NCBI RefSeq assembly: GCF_900174585.1
Contig: NZ_FWPT01000007.1
Location: 294,390 to 358,389 of the forward strand
Length of the DNA: 64,000 nucleotides
Source: Parendozoicomonas haliclonae
Lineage (GTDB): Bacteria; Pseudomonadota; Gammaproteobacteria; Pseudomonadales; Endozoicomonadaceae
Direction of reading: 5' to 3'
The notes under the pieces were generated by a model. The model saw only the letters and a list, made by a program, of their open reading frames with translations, had not been told where the DNA came from and did no database searches. The position numbers and the translations under genes are program-made. Positions 1-9,251 of this stretch are shown here, piece by piece (the stretch's first letter is position 1; each line of letters opens with the position of its first letter).

Positions 1-25
1 AGTGTCGTTTCATAGATATGTGCCA

Positions 26-2041
26 TCACACTTCGTGGGAAACAGACCTCCTTTTTTGCCTGCTCCCACGGCCCGATTGTGCGTTGTCCCCCAGCTTGCG
101 TTTGGCGGCTTGTTGCCGGGTTTCCATAGTGAAAGGTGGCATCGTTCGTGCCTTGCTGATCGCAATATAGTGAAGTCGATCATCTATTGTAGTGGCGACC
201 AGATGAATATTATCGAGGGTAAACGTGGTATTAATCACCGGATAACGAAATACCATGCGTGCTTTCTCAAACCACTGCCGATTTTGATCTTTTCCATAAA
301 TTCTGGCATAGCGGTCTCCGCAGGCTGTGGCCAGCATCTCGGCATTCGGACTAAAAGCGACATGAAAAAGACTGCCTGCCCCCTTCAATATACCTGAGAC
401 CAGCCATTGGCAGCGAGTTCTCTGAAACGTATAGACCTGCGCCTCTTTATAAAGGTGTGACTGATCCATTTGCCCCTGAGGCGGGGGCAACAAACGATTT
501 CCGGTATGCGGCCGATGTGCCCAGTGACGTAACACCATATGCTGCTGATCGGGGCTGAATACAATATTGCGGGACGGTGACGGAAAAGGGCCAAGGCTCT
601 GTTGCCACTGTTTCTGTTCATTTTCTGAGATCACCTGCACCTGTTGACCATTCTCGATCACCAGATGTTTACCATCTGAGCTGACGATACAGCGGGTGTT
701 GTACAGTGCCATCACCGGCAAAGAAGCTAACGCCTGTCCTTCCTGCACATCACCCTGCTCACTAATCCCGACATATCGGACCGTATGCTGGTCATCATCA
801 TGAACAAAGAAGCCGCACTTCACGGCATTGAAAGTGATGCGACATCGCCGGGTGCCACTGGCTCGCATAGGAACAGGTAGCCTGGCCCGTTCGATCAGCT
901 CACCTTGCTCTCCAATCCGTAACAAAAAAATCTCACTGCGGGTTTGCAGCAGCAAGGCTTTATTCCCAACAAAAGTAGCCGCCTGCAAATTATCCTGCAG
1001 TGAATGCGTATCACTCATCCTATAGCTACCGGATGCCTGCTTCTGCCAAAGCACGGCCGTGGTGTTTGGATGAAACGGCTCGTTGCCCGACTCATTCCTG
1101 TAACTTAACAGCATTTGGCTGTCGGCACTGATCTGCGGAGTCACCCGCTGTTGCTTATCCATCGGAAGCATGGTGGATTGCCAGACAAGATTGTTATCCC
1201 TTTGCCAACAAAAAATACCTGTACCCATCCCCCGGTTTTCTACCGCAGCCATGGTCAGAATGTGATTAGACTCCACATGGCAAGGCTGCCCATGGTTGAA
1301 TTTTCCGGTCACCAATCTCTCCTGCCCACCCCAGCGCCCTGTGTCCTGCTGATGAAGACAGTGCATATCATCATCCAGGGCCAACGTGGCAAAGGTTTTA
1401 CCGTCTTCAGAAAATCGACAGCCACCGAGAGTGACATGATGGGTAAGACACCCAACCTCACTTGGTTTACGGGTACCTCCAATCGCCAACAATACCACCT
1501 CTGACGGAGTGGGAGCAGGGTTTGCCCGGTACACAGCCAGATGTTGTCCATCCGGAGACAGACACAGAAATGGCGTTCTCAGCCGACCAGAGTGCGGGGT
1601 GGACAACACCGAGCGCAGTTGCAAGTGCTGGGTATTGGCAAGGGCACGGGCAACGCCGTAATTCACCAGAAAGGGAAAGTGAGACGTATTCATTGCCCCA
1701 TCCATCTCAGCCGTCGCTTCCGGATCCATCCGCTGGAACCAGGGCTTCATGGCATGCCCATAACTGTCGACCTGAAAGCAGCGAGGTAAACGCGTCCCTC
1801 CATTACGCCTGGCAAAGGCGCGCTCTTGCAGCCGGGCATCCCGCACCAACGCAAAGCAGGTTTTATCCAGAAGTGAAAAAGTCAGGATATCCCGCTGGGG
1901 AAGAAAGCGGGCAATATGAGTGATGATCTCCAGCGGCAATCCCATAAAACGATGAGATTGCTGAGAAACCACCCTGCTCCCTGTCTCCATTGGCTCACCA
2001 GAGGCCTGCACAACAGCTGTAGCTGTACCTGTCACGTCCAT
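26..2041 (-). CDS. F-box-like protein with WD/beta-propeller repeats
   Basis: 671 residues. An F-box-like motif lies at about residues 34-78 (MGLPLEIITHIARFLPQRD, then a LLDKTCFALVRD helix). It is followed by a long region of degenerate beta-propeller blades with recurring FSPDGQHLA-type turns (LSPDGQHLA, FSEDGKTFA, SSDGKHLV, FSPDQQHMV, FSPNAEMLATACGDRYARIY). The last 30 residues are basic, with clusters near 647 (KRKLG) and 661 (RQKRR) resembling a bipartite nuclear signal. In eukaryotes F-box proteins bind Skp1 in SCF ubiquitin ligases and the propeller binds substrate. A host-directed role here is inference. No signal peptide is seen. ATG start is preceded by a strong GGGAGGAG site. No obvious operon partner; the gene runs toward the window edge. 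Confidence 0.75.
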   Translation of the reverse strand: MDVTGTATAVVQASGEPMETGSRVVSQQSHRFMGLPLEIITHIARFLPQRDILTFSLLDKTCFALVRDARLQERAFARRNGGTRLPRCFQVDSYGHAMKPWFQRMDPEATAEMDGAMNTSHFPFLVNYGVARALANTQHLQLRSVLSTPHSGRLRTPFLCLSPDGQHLAVYRANPAPTPSEVVLLAIGGTRKPSEVGCLTHHVTLGGCRFSEDGKTFATLALDDDMHCLHQQDTGRWGGQERLVTGKFNHGQPCHVESNHILTMAAVENRGMGTGIFCWQRDNNLVWQSTMLPMDKQQRVTPQISADSQMLLSYRNESGNEPFHPNTTAVLWQKQASGSYRMSDTHSLQDNLQAATFVGNKALLLQTRSEIFLLRIGEQGELIERARLPVPMRASGTRRCRITFNAVKCGFFVHDDDQHTVRYVGISEQGDVQEGQALASLPVMALYNTRCIVSSDGKHLVIENGQQVQVISENEQKQWQQSLGPFPSPSRNIVFSPDQQHMVLRHWAHRPHTGNRLLPPPQGQMDQSHLYKEAQVYTFQRTRCQWLVSGILKGAGSLFHVAFSPNAEMLATACGDRYARIYGKDQNRQWFEKARMVFRYPVINTTFTLDNIHLVATTIDDRLHYIAISKARTMPPFTMETRQQAAKRKLGDNAQSGRGSRQKRRSVSHEV

Positions 2042-2299
2042 TCAGCGGCTCTCCTCCCAACCATCTTGTGCCCGAGGGCATGAGCCTATGGAGTAGCCAC
2101 GGTGATAAACGTTCTCTGCTCCCGTTCAGACCACTGACCAGCCTGTTACAAAAACCATTCCCGAGGCGTTCTGCGCTGAGTGCCATGGTCTAACCTCTTC
2201 GCAAATCACAGGCAGTGGATAAGGCTATGGGCAGCACCTTCCTGCGTGATTTTCTGACAACTACCGAAGCCTGTCTCCTAATGCTGTATCATTAGCTGT

Positions 2300-2884
2300 A
2301 TGTCTGAAACGCCATCCTCATCCACTGCCTACTATTTTGCCTATGGCTCCAATCTGAACCATGAGGTGAGAGAGGTACGCCGTGGCCTGCAACCCTTATG
2401 GTCGACAAACGGTGTTCTGAATCACTACCAGCTGACTTTCAATCACAAAGGCCTGGGGTTTCTGGAACCGGCATTTGCCTCACTGGACAGTCATCCCGAC
2501 AGTCAGGTTCACGGTATGGTTTATCAGCTCAGTGAGAAAGATCAGGAACGCCTGCACGCAACGGAAGGTTCCGGTTATCAAGTCGTTCCTGTCACGGTTG
2601 AAACCCCAGACCATGGTCCCCTGACCTGCTTTACCTATATCACCCGGGATCCAGTGCAGGGGCTCTCCCCCTCTCGCCGCTATCTCCACAAAATTATTGC
2701 CGGTGCCCGGGAGAACCAATTACCCGAGAGTTACATTCAGTGGCTGATGTCGGTAGACAGTGTTCATATCCCAATACTGTCCAATCTGCTGGATCGCTAT
2801 ATCGCGACCATGATCCGCTCCCGATTAAAAGGCCGGCGCAGAAGCTGGTTGTCTTCCCGCCTGGGTGTTCGTCTCGACGACTAG
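2300..2884 (+). CDS. Gamma-glutamylcyclotransferase-like (AIG2/GGCT fold) protein
   Basis: 194 residues. The N-terminal YFAYGSNL motif at residues 12-19 is the substrate-binding signature of the gamma-glutamylcyclotransferase superfamily, and the ATEGSGYQ segment near residue 92 matches the region carrying the catalytic acid. Members convert gamma-glutamyl amines or peptides to 5-oxoproline, though many bacterial members are uncharacterised. Cytoplasmic; no signal peptide or membrane helix. The C-terminus is basic (LKGRRRSWLSSRLG). It stands alone between the F-box gene and the ynj operon. The family call is firm, the exact substrate unknown. Confidence 0.75.
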   Translation: MSETPSSSTAYYFAYGSNLNHEVREVRRGLQPLWSTNGVLNHYQLTFNHKGLGFLEPAFASLDSHPDSQVHGMVYQLSEKDQERLHATEGSGYQVVPVTVETPDHGPLTCFTYITRDPVQGLSPSRRYLHKIIAGARENQLPESYIQWLMSVDSVHIPILSNLLDRYIATMIRSRLKGRRRSWLSSRLGVRLDD

Positions 2885-3042
2885 GGTTTTATTTCTGGCA
2901 ACTGTGAATCCAAACACCGTTGCCTGCGTATCCTATGGTTCACCTGCTATTGTCTTCTATTCTTCCGATGGGCAGAACAGAAGCGGTTATTGTTATTTGC
3001 TGAATACGACTGGCATAATTTTGCCGGTACGCGACGGAACCC

Positions 3043-4251
3043 ATGGACAGGCTTATGCCAAGAAAAACACTGCTGACCCATCTCATCATACTGGCACTGC
3101 TGGTACTGAGTTCTTTCACCCGGGCAGAGACCTGGCCACAAACACTGGAACAGGCGAAAGGCAAGACGGTTTATATGAATGCCTGGGGCGGCAGTGAGAA
3201 TATCAACAGTTATCTGGACTGGGCCGGGGAAGAGTTAAACGAGCGTTACGGCATAACTCTGAAGCATGTCAAAGTGGACGACATCGCCAGCGTAGTAAGC
3301 CGAATCGTGGCCGAGAAGTCTGCCGGACGGGAAAGTGGTGGCAGCGTTGATATTATGTGGATCAACGGCGAAAACTTTCGGGCCATGAAAGACAACAAGC
3401 TTCTGCATGGTCCTTTTGTCGAGAACCTGCCGAACTGGCAATTTATTGATCCTGTTGAAAAGCCCACCACGATAGAAGACTTTGGTCATTCCGTTGATGG
3501 GCTGGAAGCCCCCTGGGGTATGGCTCAGCTGGTATTTATGGTGGACACCGACCGGGTTAGTCAGAAACCAACCTCCATGCAGGAGCTTCTGGCCTTCTCT
3601 CAAAAGAACCCGGGGCTGTTTACCTACCCGGCTCCACCGGACTTTATCGGCACCACCTTTTTAAAGCAGGCTCTGATTGAACTGGCACCGGATGCCAAAC
3701 GTCTCAAGCAGCCTGTCGGTGATGATTTTGAACAGGTCACCCAGCCACTGTGGGCATTCCTCGACGCGCTGCATCCCACACTCTGGCGCAAGGGTGCTAC
3801 CTTCCCGGCCAGCTCTTCCGCGATGTTGCCACTGCTGGATGATGGTGAGATTGCCTTCGCCCAGACGTTTAACCCCAGCACCGCTACCACAGCTATTCAT
3901 GATGGTTTGCTGCCCGAAACCGTTCGCACCTATGTTCATAAAGCCGGCACGATTGGTAACAGCCACTTCCTGGCCATTCCCTACAATGCCTCTGCCAAAG
4001 CGGCCGCTGAAGTGACCATTAACTTCCTGATGTCGCCGGAAGCCCAACTGCGTAAAGCCAACCCAAAGATTTGGGGCGATCCAACCGTTTTGTCTCTGAG
4101 CAAACTGCCACTGCAGCAACAGCAGCAGTTCCGTGACCAGGAAGATGGCATTGCCACACTAAGTCAGGAGCAGCTGGGAACCGCCCTGCAAGAGCCTGAT
4201 GCCAGCTGGATGAATGCCCTGGAACAGGCCTGGTTGAAGCGTTACCGTTAA
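3043..4251 (+). CDS. ynjB: YnjB-type ABC transporter periplasmic binding protein
   Basis: 402 residues with an N-terminal signal peptide (hydrophobic LLTHLIILALLVLSS then FTRAE) and an extracellular solute-binding fold with the YnjB hallmark VYMNAWGGSENINSYLDWA near residue 41. First gene of a tightly coupled operon: its TAA overlaps the ATG of the permease gene (TAATG). The family is the binding component of the YnjBCD importer, whose substrate has not been established to my knowledge. A second in-frame ATG five codons in (3055) is an alternative start; either leaves the signal peptide intact. Confidence 0.85.
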   Translation: MDRLMPRKTLLTHLIILALLVLSSFTRAETWPQTLEQAKGKTVYMNAWGGSENINSYLDWAGEELNERYGITLKHVKVDDIASVVSRIVAEKSAGRESGGSVDIMWINGENFRAMKDNKLLHGPFVENLPNWQFIDPVEKPTTIEDFGHSVDGLEAPWGMAQLVFMVDTDRVSQKPTSMQELLAFSQKNPGLFTYPAPPDFIGTTFLKQALIELAPDAKRLKQPVGDDFEQVTQPLWAFLDALHPTLWRKGATFPASSSAMLPLLDDGEIAFAQTFNPSTATTAIHDGLLPETVRTYVHKAGTIGNSHFLAIPYNASAKAAAEVTINFLMSPEAQLRKANPKIWGDPTVLSLSKLPLQQQQQFRDQEDGIATLSQEQLGTALQEPDASWMNALEQAWLKRYR

Positions 4252-5996
4252 TGTCCGCATCCCCTTTTGCAGCCGGTCGCCCACAGCGCCGGCTCGTCCA
4301 CTCGCTGGCCGGCCTTATTCCCTGGCTGTTTCCCCTGCTCACCCTGATTGGCCTGAGTGGTATTCTGTTACCTTCTTTCGGCTGGCTACCTGCACTGGGC
4401 AAAGAGAGTTTCTCCCTGGAACCCTGGCAGATTTTGTGGGAGACCCCAGCGCTCGGGCAGATGGTGTTCACCACACTGTTTACCGGCTTCGCGGCAACCA
4501 TCCTCTCTTTACTGCTGAGCTTTTTGTTTCTGGCAACCTGCTGGAAAACCCGGTTCTGGACGCTGACCGAAAGACTGCTGTCGCCTTTACTGGCCATTCC
4601 CCATTCGGCTCTCACTATTGGTGTCGTGTTTCTGTTATCACCCAGCGGACTATTGAGCCGTCTGCTGGCAGGGCCGATGGGCTGGCAACACCCTCCTGAT
4701 CTACTCACCGTGAATGATCCCTACGGTTTTAGTTTGATCCTGGCGCTGGTATTAAAGGAAGCCCCTTTTCTTTGCCTAATGCTGATTGCCGCAGTGAGCC
4801 AGACTCCCGTCCAGCGCCTGCTGCTGACCGGCCAATCTCTGGGCTACAGTGCCTGGCAGTGCTGGCTAAAGCTGGTCTGGCCCGTGCTGTACCCAAAAAT
4901 CCGCCTGTCCGTTTTAATTGTGCTGGCCTTCTCCCTGTCGGTGGTAGATGTTTCGCTGATTATCGGGCCAACCCTGCCCCCCCTTTTCCCGGTTCAGATT
5001 CTGCACTGGCAGCAGGACCCTGACCTTCTGATGGCGCTACCAGCTGCTGCCGGGGCTCTGACTCTGATGGTACTGACCGGTTTATCGTTGCTGCTCTGGT
5101 TATCCATCGAGAAAGTCATGGTCCGTTTGAGCAGCACCTGGCTGGTGAATGGCTACCGGGGCAAAAGCCGCCCCTTCATCCAAGTCAGTAGTCGTTTACT
5201 TCCCAGTTTAAGCCTGTTGCTGGCTTTCCTGAGTCTGCTGATTATTGTTATCTGGTCGTTCAGCTGGCGCTGGCGCTTCCCAGACCTTCTACCTGCTGAC
5301 TTGTCCTTGCGGGTTTGGAGTCGTTATTTCGACGGTGTTTATGAACCACTGTTCTCAACCCTCACCATTGCCCTGGCCAGCACTGTGCTAAGCCTTCTGC
5401 TTTCTTTGGTATGTCTGGAGTTTCGCACTGCAAACCAAAGTCGGTTCAACAGACTGCATCTGGCATTTTTCTACCTGCCATTACTGCTGCCGCAGATGTC
5501 TCTCCTGCTGGGTTTGCAGACCCCCTTGGTGGCTCTGCATCTGGATGGGCAATGGACTACCGTTGTCTTCTACCATCTGATCTATGTGTTTCCCTACTGT
5601 TACCTGAGTCTGGCCGATCCCTGGCAAAAGTATGATCAACGCTATACCCAGGCGGGTCTGCTGTTGTCGGGCTCTCCGGTACGAACCTTTGTGCGGGTCA
5701 AGCTACCAATGCTGCTTTCGCCACTGCTAACCGCCTTCGCCCTCGGCATTGCGGTCAGTACGGCTCTCTATCTGCCGACCCTGATGGCTGGAGCCGGCCG
5801 TTATGAAACACTGACCACTGAAGCCGTAGCACTGTCTTCCGGCGGCAATCGTCGTCTGCTCTCTTTGTATGCTGTTTTACAGATGGTGGTGCCATTGGTG
5901 TTCTTTAGTCTGGCGCTTCTTCTACCAAGATTACTGCAAAAGCTGCAGCAACGACGCACCTCCCAATCACTTCCCCATAGCGAGGTGCCATCGTGA
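4251..5996 (+). CDS. ynjC: YnjC-type ABC transporter permease, two fused permease halves
   Basis: 581 residues, very hydrophobic, with about a dozen membrane segments in two homologous halves joined near residues 280-320. Each half carries an EAA-like cytoplasmic loop for contact with the ATPase (first half around GQSLGYSAWQCWLKLVWP, second around GLLLSGSPVRTFVRVKLP). It forms the inner-membrane pore of the YnjBCD importer. The start overlaps the ynjB stop, and the stop overlaps the ynjD GTG start (GTGA), so the three products are probably translationally coupled. It is somewhat longer than E. coli YnjC. Confidence 0.85.
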   Translation: MSASPFAAGRPQRRLVHSLAGLIPWLFPLLTLIGLSGILLPSFGWLPALGKESFSLEPWQILWETPALGQMVFTTLFTGFAATILSLLLSFLFLATCWKTRFWTLTERLLSPLLAIPHSALTIGVVFLLSPSGLLSRLLAGPMGWQHPPDLLTVNDPYGFSLILALVLKEAPFLCLMLIAAVSQTPVQRLLLTGQSLGYSAWQCWLKLVWPVLYPKIRLSVLIVLAFSLSVVDVSLIIGPTLPPLFPVQILHWQQDPDLLMALPAAAGALTLMVLTGLSLLLWLSIEKVMVRLSSTWLVNGYRGKSRPFIQVSSRLLPSLSLLLAFLSLLIIVIWSFSWRWRFPDLLPADLSLRVWSRYFDGVYEPLFSTLTIALASTVLSLLLSLVCLEFRTANQSRFNRLHLAFFYLPLLLPQMSLLLGLQTPLVALHLDGQWTTVVFYHLIYVFPYCYLSLADPWQKYDQRYTQAGLLLSGSPVRTFVRVKLPMLLSPLLTAFALGIAVSTALYLPTLMAGAGRYETLTTEAVALSSGGNRRLLSLYAVLQMVVPLVFFSLALLLPRLLQKLQQRRTSQSLPHSEVPS

Positions 5997-6643
5997 GCCT
6001 TGAAATTTCAGATGTCAGCCTTCGTGCCAGTAAGCGTTTACTTATCGATAAACTATCCCTGTCGGTTGCGCCAGGGGAAATTGCTTCCATTATGGGACCC
6101 AGCGGTTGTGGCAAGTCCACGCTACTGGCCTGGCTTTGCGGTGCATTGCCGGAGGGTATCACCGGTTCCGGCACCGTAATGCTGGCCGGAGAAAGGATTT
6201 CAGATCGGCCGATGGAGCAACGGGGGATTGGCCTGCTTTTTCAGGATGACCTGCTATTCCCTCATATGAACGTGGAGAATAATCTGGCTTTTGGGCTGCC
6301 GGCCGGGCTGTCCCGAAGTGAACGCCAACATCGGATTCAGAACGCTTTACGTGCAGCTCAGCTGGAGGGTTATGACAAGCATGCACCCAGCCAGCTTTCC
6401 GGTGGACAGCGGGCACGCATCAGCCTGATGCGCACCCTGCTGGCAGAACCGAAAGCTCTGCTGCTGGATGAGCCATTCTCCAAACTGGATGCGCATCTGC
6501 GAGGGCAGGTCAGAGAGTTTGTTTTTACCACGATTCAACAGCGCAACATCCCTGCCCTGCTGGTTACCCATGATCGTCAGGACTGTCCGGAGCGTATAAT
6601 CACCCTGGAAACCAACGACACTGTGAGTGTAAAGAATGATTGA
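5993..6643 (+). CDS. ynjD: YnjD-type ABC transporter ATP-binding protein
   Basis: 216 residues. Walker A GPSGCGKST at about residues 36-44, Q-loop LLFQDDLLFPHMNV, ABC signature LSGGQRARISL, Walker B ALLLDEPFSKLD and switch histidine VTHDRQD are all present, so it should be an active ATPase. It energises the YnjC pore on the cytoplasmic face. GTG start inside a GTGA overlap with ynjC. The 3' end overlaps the ynjF start by 8 nt, extending the operon. Confidence 0.88.
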   Translation: MSLEISDVSLRASKRLLIDKLSLSVAPGEIASIMGPSGCGKSTLLAWLCGALPEGITGSGTVMLAGERISDRPMEQRGIGLLFQDDLLFPHMNVENNLAFGLPAGLSRSERQHRIQNALRAAQLEGYDKHAPSQLSGGQRARISLMRTLLAEPKALLLDEPFSKLDAHLRGQVREFVFTTIQQRNIPALLVTHDRQDCPERIITLETNDTVSVKND

Positions 6644-7271
6644 TCGCTGGACCCATGCATGGATACAGGCACCTTTAAAAAGTCTGGCAAAGCAGCTGCA
6701 CGGACGAATCACACCCGACCAGCTAACGCTGCTGGGTTTTGGCATAGGCGCCTTATCGCTGCCACTGCTGTTACTGGAATGGTATATCCCGGCTTTGGTG
6801 GTGATTCTGCTGAGCCGAATTATGGATGGCCTCGATGGAACTCTGGCGCGGATGGGTCAACCTACCGATGCCGGTGGCTTTCTTGATATCACCCTCGACT
6901 TTCTGTTCTATTCGCTGGTTATTCTCGGCTTTGCCCTCGCCAACCCAGCACAGAATGCTCTTGCCGCTGCATTTTTGATTTTTTGCTTTATTGGCACCGG
7001 CAGCAGCTTTCTGGCTTTTGCCATTATGGCCGAAAAGCATCAGCTGGAACGGGTGCAGTTTGATAATAAATCCCTGCATTATCTGGGCGGTCTGACCGAG
7101 GGCACCGAAACACTCCTGTTTTATGTGGCCATCTGCATCTGGCCTCAGGCGTTTCCCACTCTGGCCACAATTTTTGGCATACTCTGCCTGATTACCACGG
7201 CCACCCGTATCTATGGCGGTTATCAGACTCTCAGTAAAGTGTCTGCACAGGCCAAACCCGAATCCGATTGA
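6636..7271 (+). CDS. ynjF: YnjF-family CDP-alcohol phosphatidyltransferase-like membrane protein
   Basis: 211 residues with several membrane helices and the CDP-alcohol phosphotransferase signature: DGLDGTLAR followed by GGFLDITLD (residues about 65-90), carrying the four metal-binding aspartates. Known members join a CDP-activated alcohol (often CDP-diacylglycerol) to a second alcohol at the inner membrane; the substrate of the YnjF branch is not established. The start overlaps the ynjD end, so it is expressed with the ABC importer. In E. coli ynjE lies between ynjD and ynjF; here ynjE and ynjA are absent. Confidence 0.82.
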   Translation: MIDRWTHAWIQAPLKSLAKQLHGRITPDQLTLLGFGIGALSLPLLLLEWYIPALVVILLSRIMDGLDGTLARMGQPTDAGGFLDITLDFLFYSLVILGFALANPAQNALAAAFLIFCFIGTGSSFLAFAIMAEKHQLERVQFDNKSLHYLGGLTEGTETLLFYVAICIWPQAFPTLATIFGILCLITTATRIYGGYQTLSKVSAQAKPESD

Positions 7272-7280
7272 GAAACCTGC

Positions 7281-7832
7281 ATGTCGAATGAAGTGATCGA
7301 TGCTTTAAGCCAGTTCCATCAGCGTTATCTGGATAACATCCGTCAGGCCAGCGGTCAGCTGCCGACTATTGAGCAGGATGAAGAGTGGCCTTCTCCCTGT
7401 GAACAGGGTGCGGCTGGTCATGGTGAAGTGTTCTGGCAGCCAAAAACTACAAATCAGGAACTGGACTTTGCCGGTATGGAGCATGCTCTGAATCTGGCCC
7501 TGCATCCCGATCTGAAAAGCTATTACGCCAGCTTTTATAGCTATCACCTGTCGGCTCGCAGTGAAGACGGTGATCTGGAACTGTTACAGGTCTGGAATCA
7601 GGAAGACTTTAACCGATTGCAGGAAAACCTGATCGGCCATGCCATGATGAAACGCAAACGCCGCCAGCCGGAAACCTTCTTTATCGCAGTGACTGACGAT
7701 GATGAAATTATTATTTCGGTCATCAATGAAAGTGGTGAAGTGTGGGCAGAACGGGTTGGCCAGAATCCTCACCGTAAACTGGCAGACTCCATCCCGGCCT
7801 TTATTCACAGCCTGGAAGCGACTCAGCGTTAA
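7281..7832 (+). CDS. syd: Syd, SecY-interacting protein
   Basis: 183 residues, matching the usual Syd length (about 181). Features shared with E. coli Syd include the PSPCE segment near residue 35, VFWQP near residue 50, the LLQVWNQEDFNRLQENLIGH block near residue 100, and VINESGEVW near the end. Syd is a hydrophilic peripheral membrane protein that binds SecY on the cytoplasmic side and acts in quality control of the translocon. It lies 9 nt after ynjF and may be read with it. It converges on the MFS gene with only 3 nt between stops and no hairpin visible there. Confidence 0.88.
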   Translation: MSNEVIDALSQFHQRYLDNIRQASGQLPTIEQDEEWPSPCEQGAAGHGEVFWQPKTTNQELDFAGMEHALNLALHPDLKSYYASFYSYHLSARSEDGDLELLQVWNQEDFNRLQENLIGHAMMKRKRRQPETFFIAVTDDDEIIISVINESGEVWAERVGQNPHRKLADSIPAFIHSLEATQR

Positions 7833-7835
7833 TTC

Positions 7836-9125
7836 TTAACGAATCCAGATCGGGCTTTGCCGGAGCAAATAGGCTCCGGCTAGCCCAAGCAATCCCATAG
7901 CGGCCATATAATAGCCCGGCATGGTCATCTGTCCGGTGATTGCAATCAGCCACATAATGAGCGGTGGCGCCAATCCGCCAAACACAGAAATACCCAGATT
8001 ATAGGTCAGCCCGACACCGCTGTAGCGGACAGCCACCGGAAACAACCTGCCCAGATAAGCCGGAATGGTTCCAGTCAGCAACGCAGCCCCTGCAGCGGCC
8101 GGCAGGCTGATCAGCCAGAACTCTTCTATACCCTGCCACCAGCCATACAACGGCACCATCGTCAGTACCAGCAACAAACCCATTGAGACTGGTAGTCGCA
8201 CACCAGACAGCCGATCACTCAGCCAGCCGCCAAAGACGCACAGAGGTGACATAGCAACGGACGATACGGCAATGGCATGGCTGACAACCTGAGCGTCATA
8301 ACCCAAAACCCGAATGTAATAGCTGGGCCCGAACACCAGCAACACCGTGGCCGCTGCTCCTGCCATAGCCATCACCATCACCCCACCAGTTAGCGTACAA
8401 CCATGCTGGGTGACCAATGTGCGTGCTGGAATATCTCTATCCTCTCCCACCTTCTGCAATGCAATAAAAGCCGGAGATTCCTGAAAACGGCGGCGGATAT
8501 AAAAGCTCACTACCCCCAGACTGCCGCCCAGGGCAAAAGCCAGCCGCCAGCCCCAATCAGCCACCACTTCAGGGCCAAGGACATTGAGTAGAGATGCATG
8601 GACACCGGCAGAACCGGCCACACCCAGAATAAAGGCAAAGGTCAGTGCGCCAGTCGCCAAACCGGGATAACGCTGAGTTTCCCGCAGGTAGGTGATCGCT
8701 CCTGGCACTTCGCCGCCAATCGAAAAACCTTGCATCAACCGCAGCAAAGTCAGCAGAACAGGAGCCGCCAACCCCAGTACGTCATAACCAGGCAGCACGG
8801 CAATACCAAATGTACTGGCTGCCATCAGCAGCACACTGACAGCAAAGGTTCGCTTACGGCCGAACAGATCACCGATATGACCAAACACCAACCCACCCAG
8901 CGGCCGGGCCAGATAACCAATGGAGAAGGTGGAAAAAGTCAGCAGCAGGGCAACAACAGGTTCGGCGGCAGGAAAGAAGTGATCGGCCAGATACCCGGCC
9001 AGCATGGCATAAATAATAAAGTCGTAGACTTCCAGAAAACCGCCCAGTGCCACAATCGCCACGACCTTGGACGATGAAAGCGTGGCCGTGCTGCTGCCAG
9101 CCTCCTTTTGGTTATCGTTATTCAC
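7836..9125 (-). CDS. MFS transporter, metabolite:H+ symporter (ProP-like) type
   Basis: 429 residues, 12 predicted membrane segments. The loop 2-3 motif GHIGDLFGRKRTF near residue 82 is the major-facilitator signature, and GFSIGGEVPGA near residue 135 is typical of the metabolite:proton symporter branch (ProP, KgtP, ShiA). It should import a small organic solute with protons at the inner membrane; the solute cannot be read from sequence. GTG start preceded by GGGGAG at about 9 nt. It lacks the C-terminal coiled coil of osmosensory ProP, so osmosensing is unlikely. Divergent from the DUF3010 gene. Confidence 0.85.
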   Translation of the reverse strand: MNNDNQKEAGSSTATLSSSKVVAIVALGGFLEVYDFIIYAMLAGYLADHFFPAAEPVVALLLTFSTFSIGYLARPLGGLVFGHIGDLFGRKRTFAVSVLLMAASTFGIAVLPGYDVLGLAAPVLLTLLRLMQGFSIGGEVPGAITYLRETQRYPGLATGALTFAFILGVAGSAGVHASLLNVLGPEVVADWGWRLAFALGGSLGVVSFYIRRRFQESPAFIALQKVGEDRDIPARTLVTQHGCTLTGGVMVMAMAGAAATVLLVFGPSYYIRVLGYDAQVVSHAIAVSSVAMSPLCVFGGWLSDRLSGVRLPVSMGLLLVLTMVPLYGWWQGIEEFWLISLPAAAGAALLTGTIPAYLGRLFPVAVRYSGVGLTYNLGISVFGGLAPPLIMWLIAITGQMTMPGYYMAAMGLLGLAGAYLLRQSPIWIR

Positions 9126-9251
9126 CCGACCAACTCCCCTATTCAGCGCAAAGACTATAGAGGGTGATGAAAAGAAATACAGTCACGGAGGGTATTAACA
9201 GTGCGCAACAGGTTATAATGCCGGTTTTGTCTCTATCGTATTTCCTGAATC

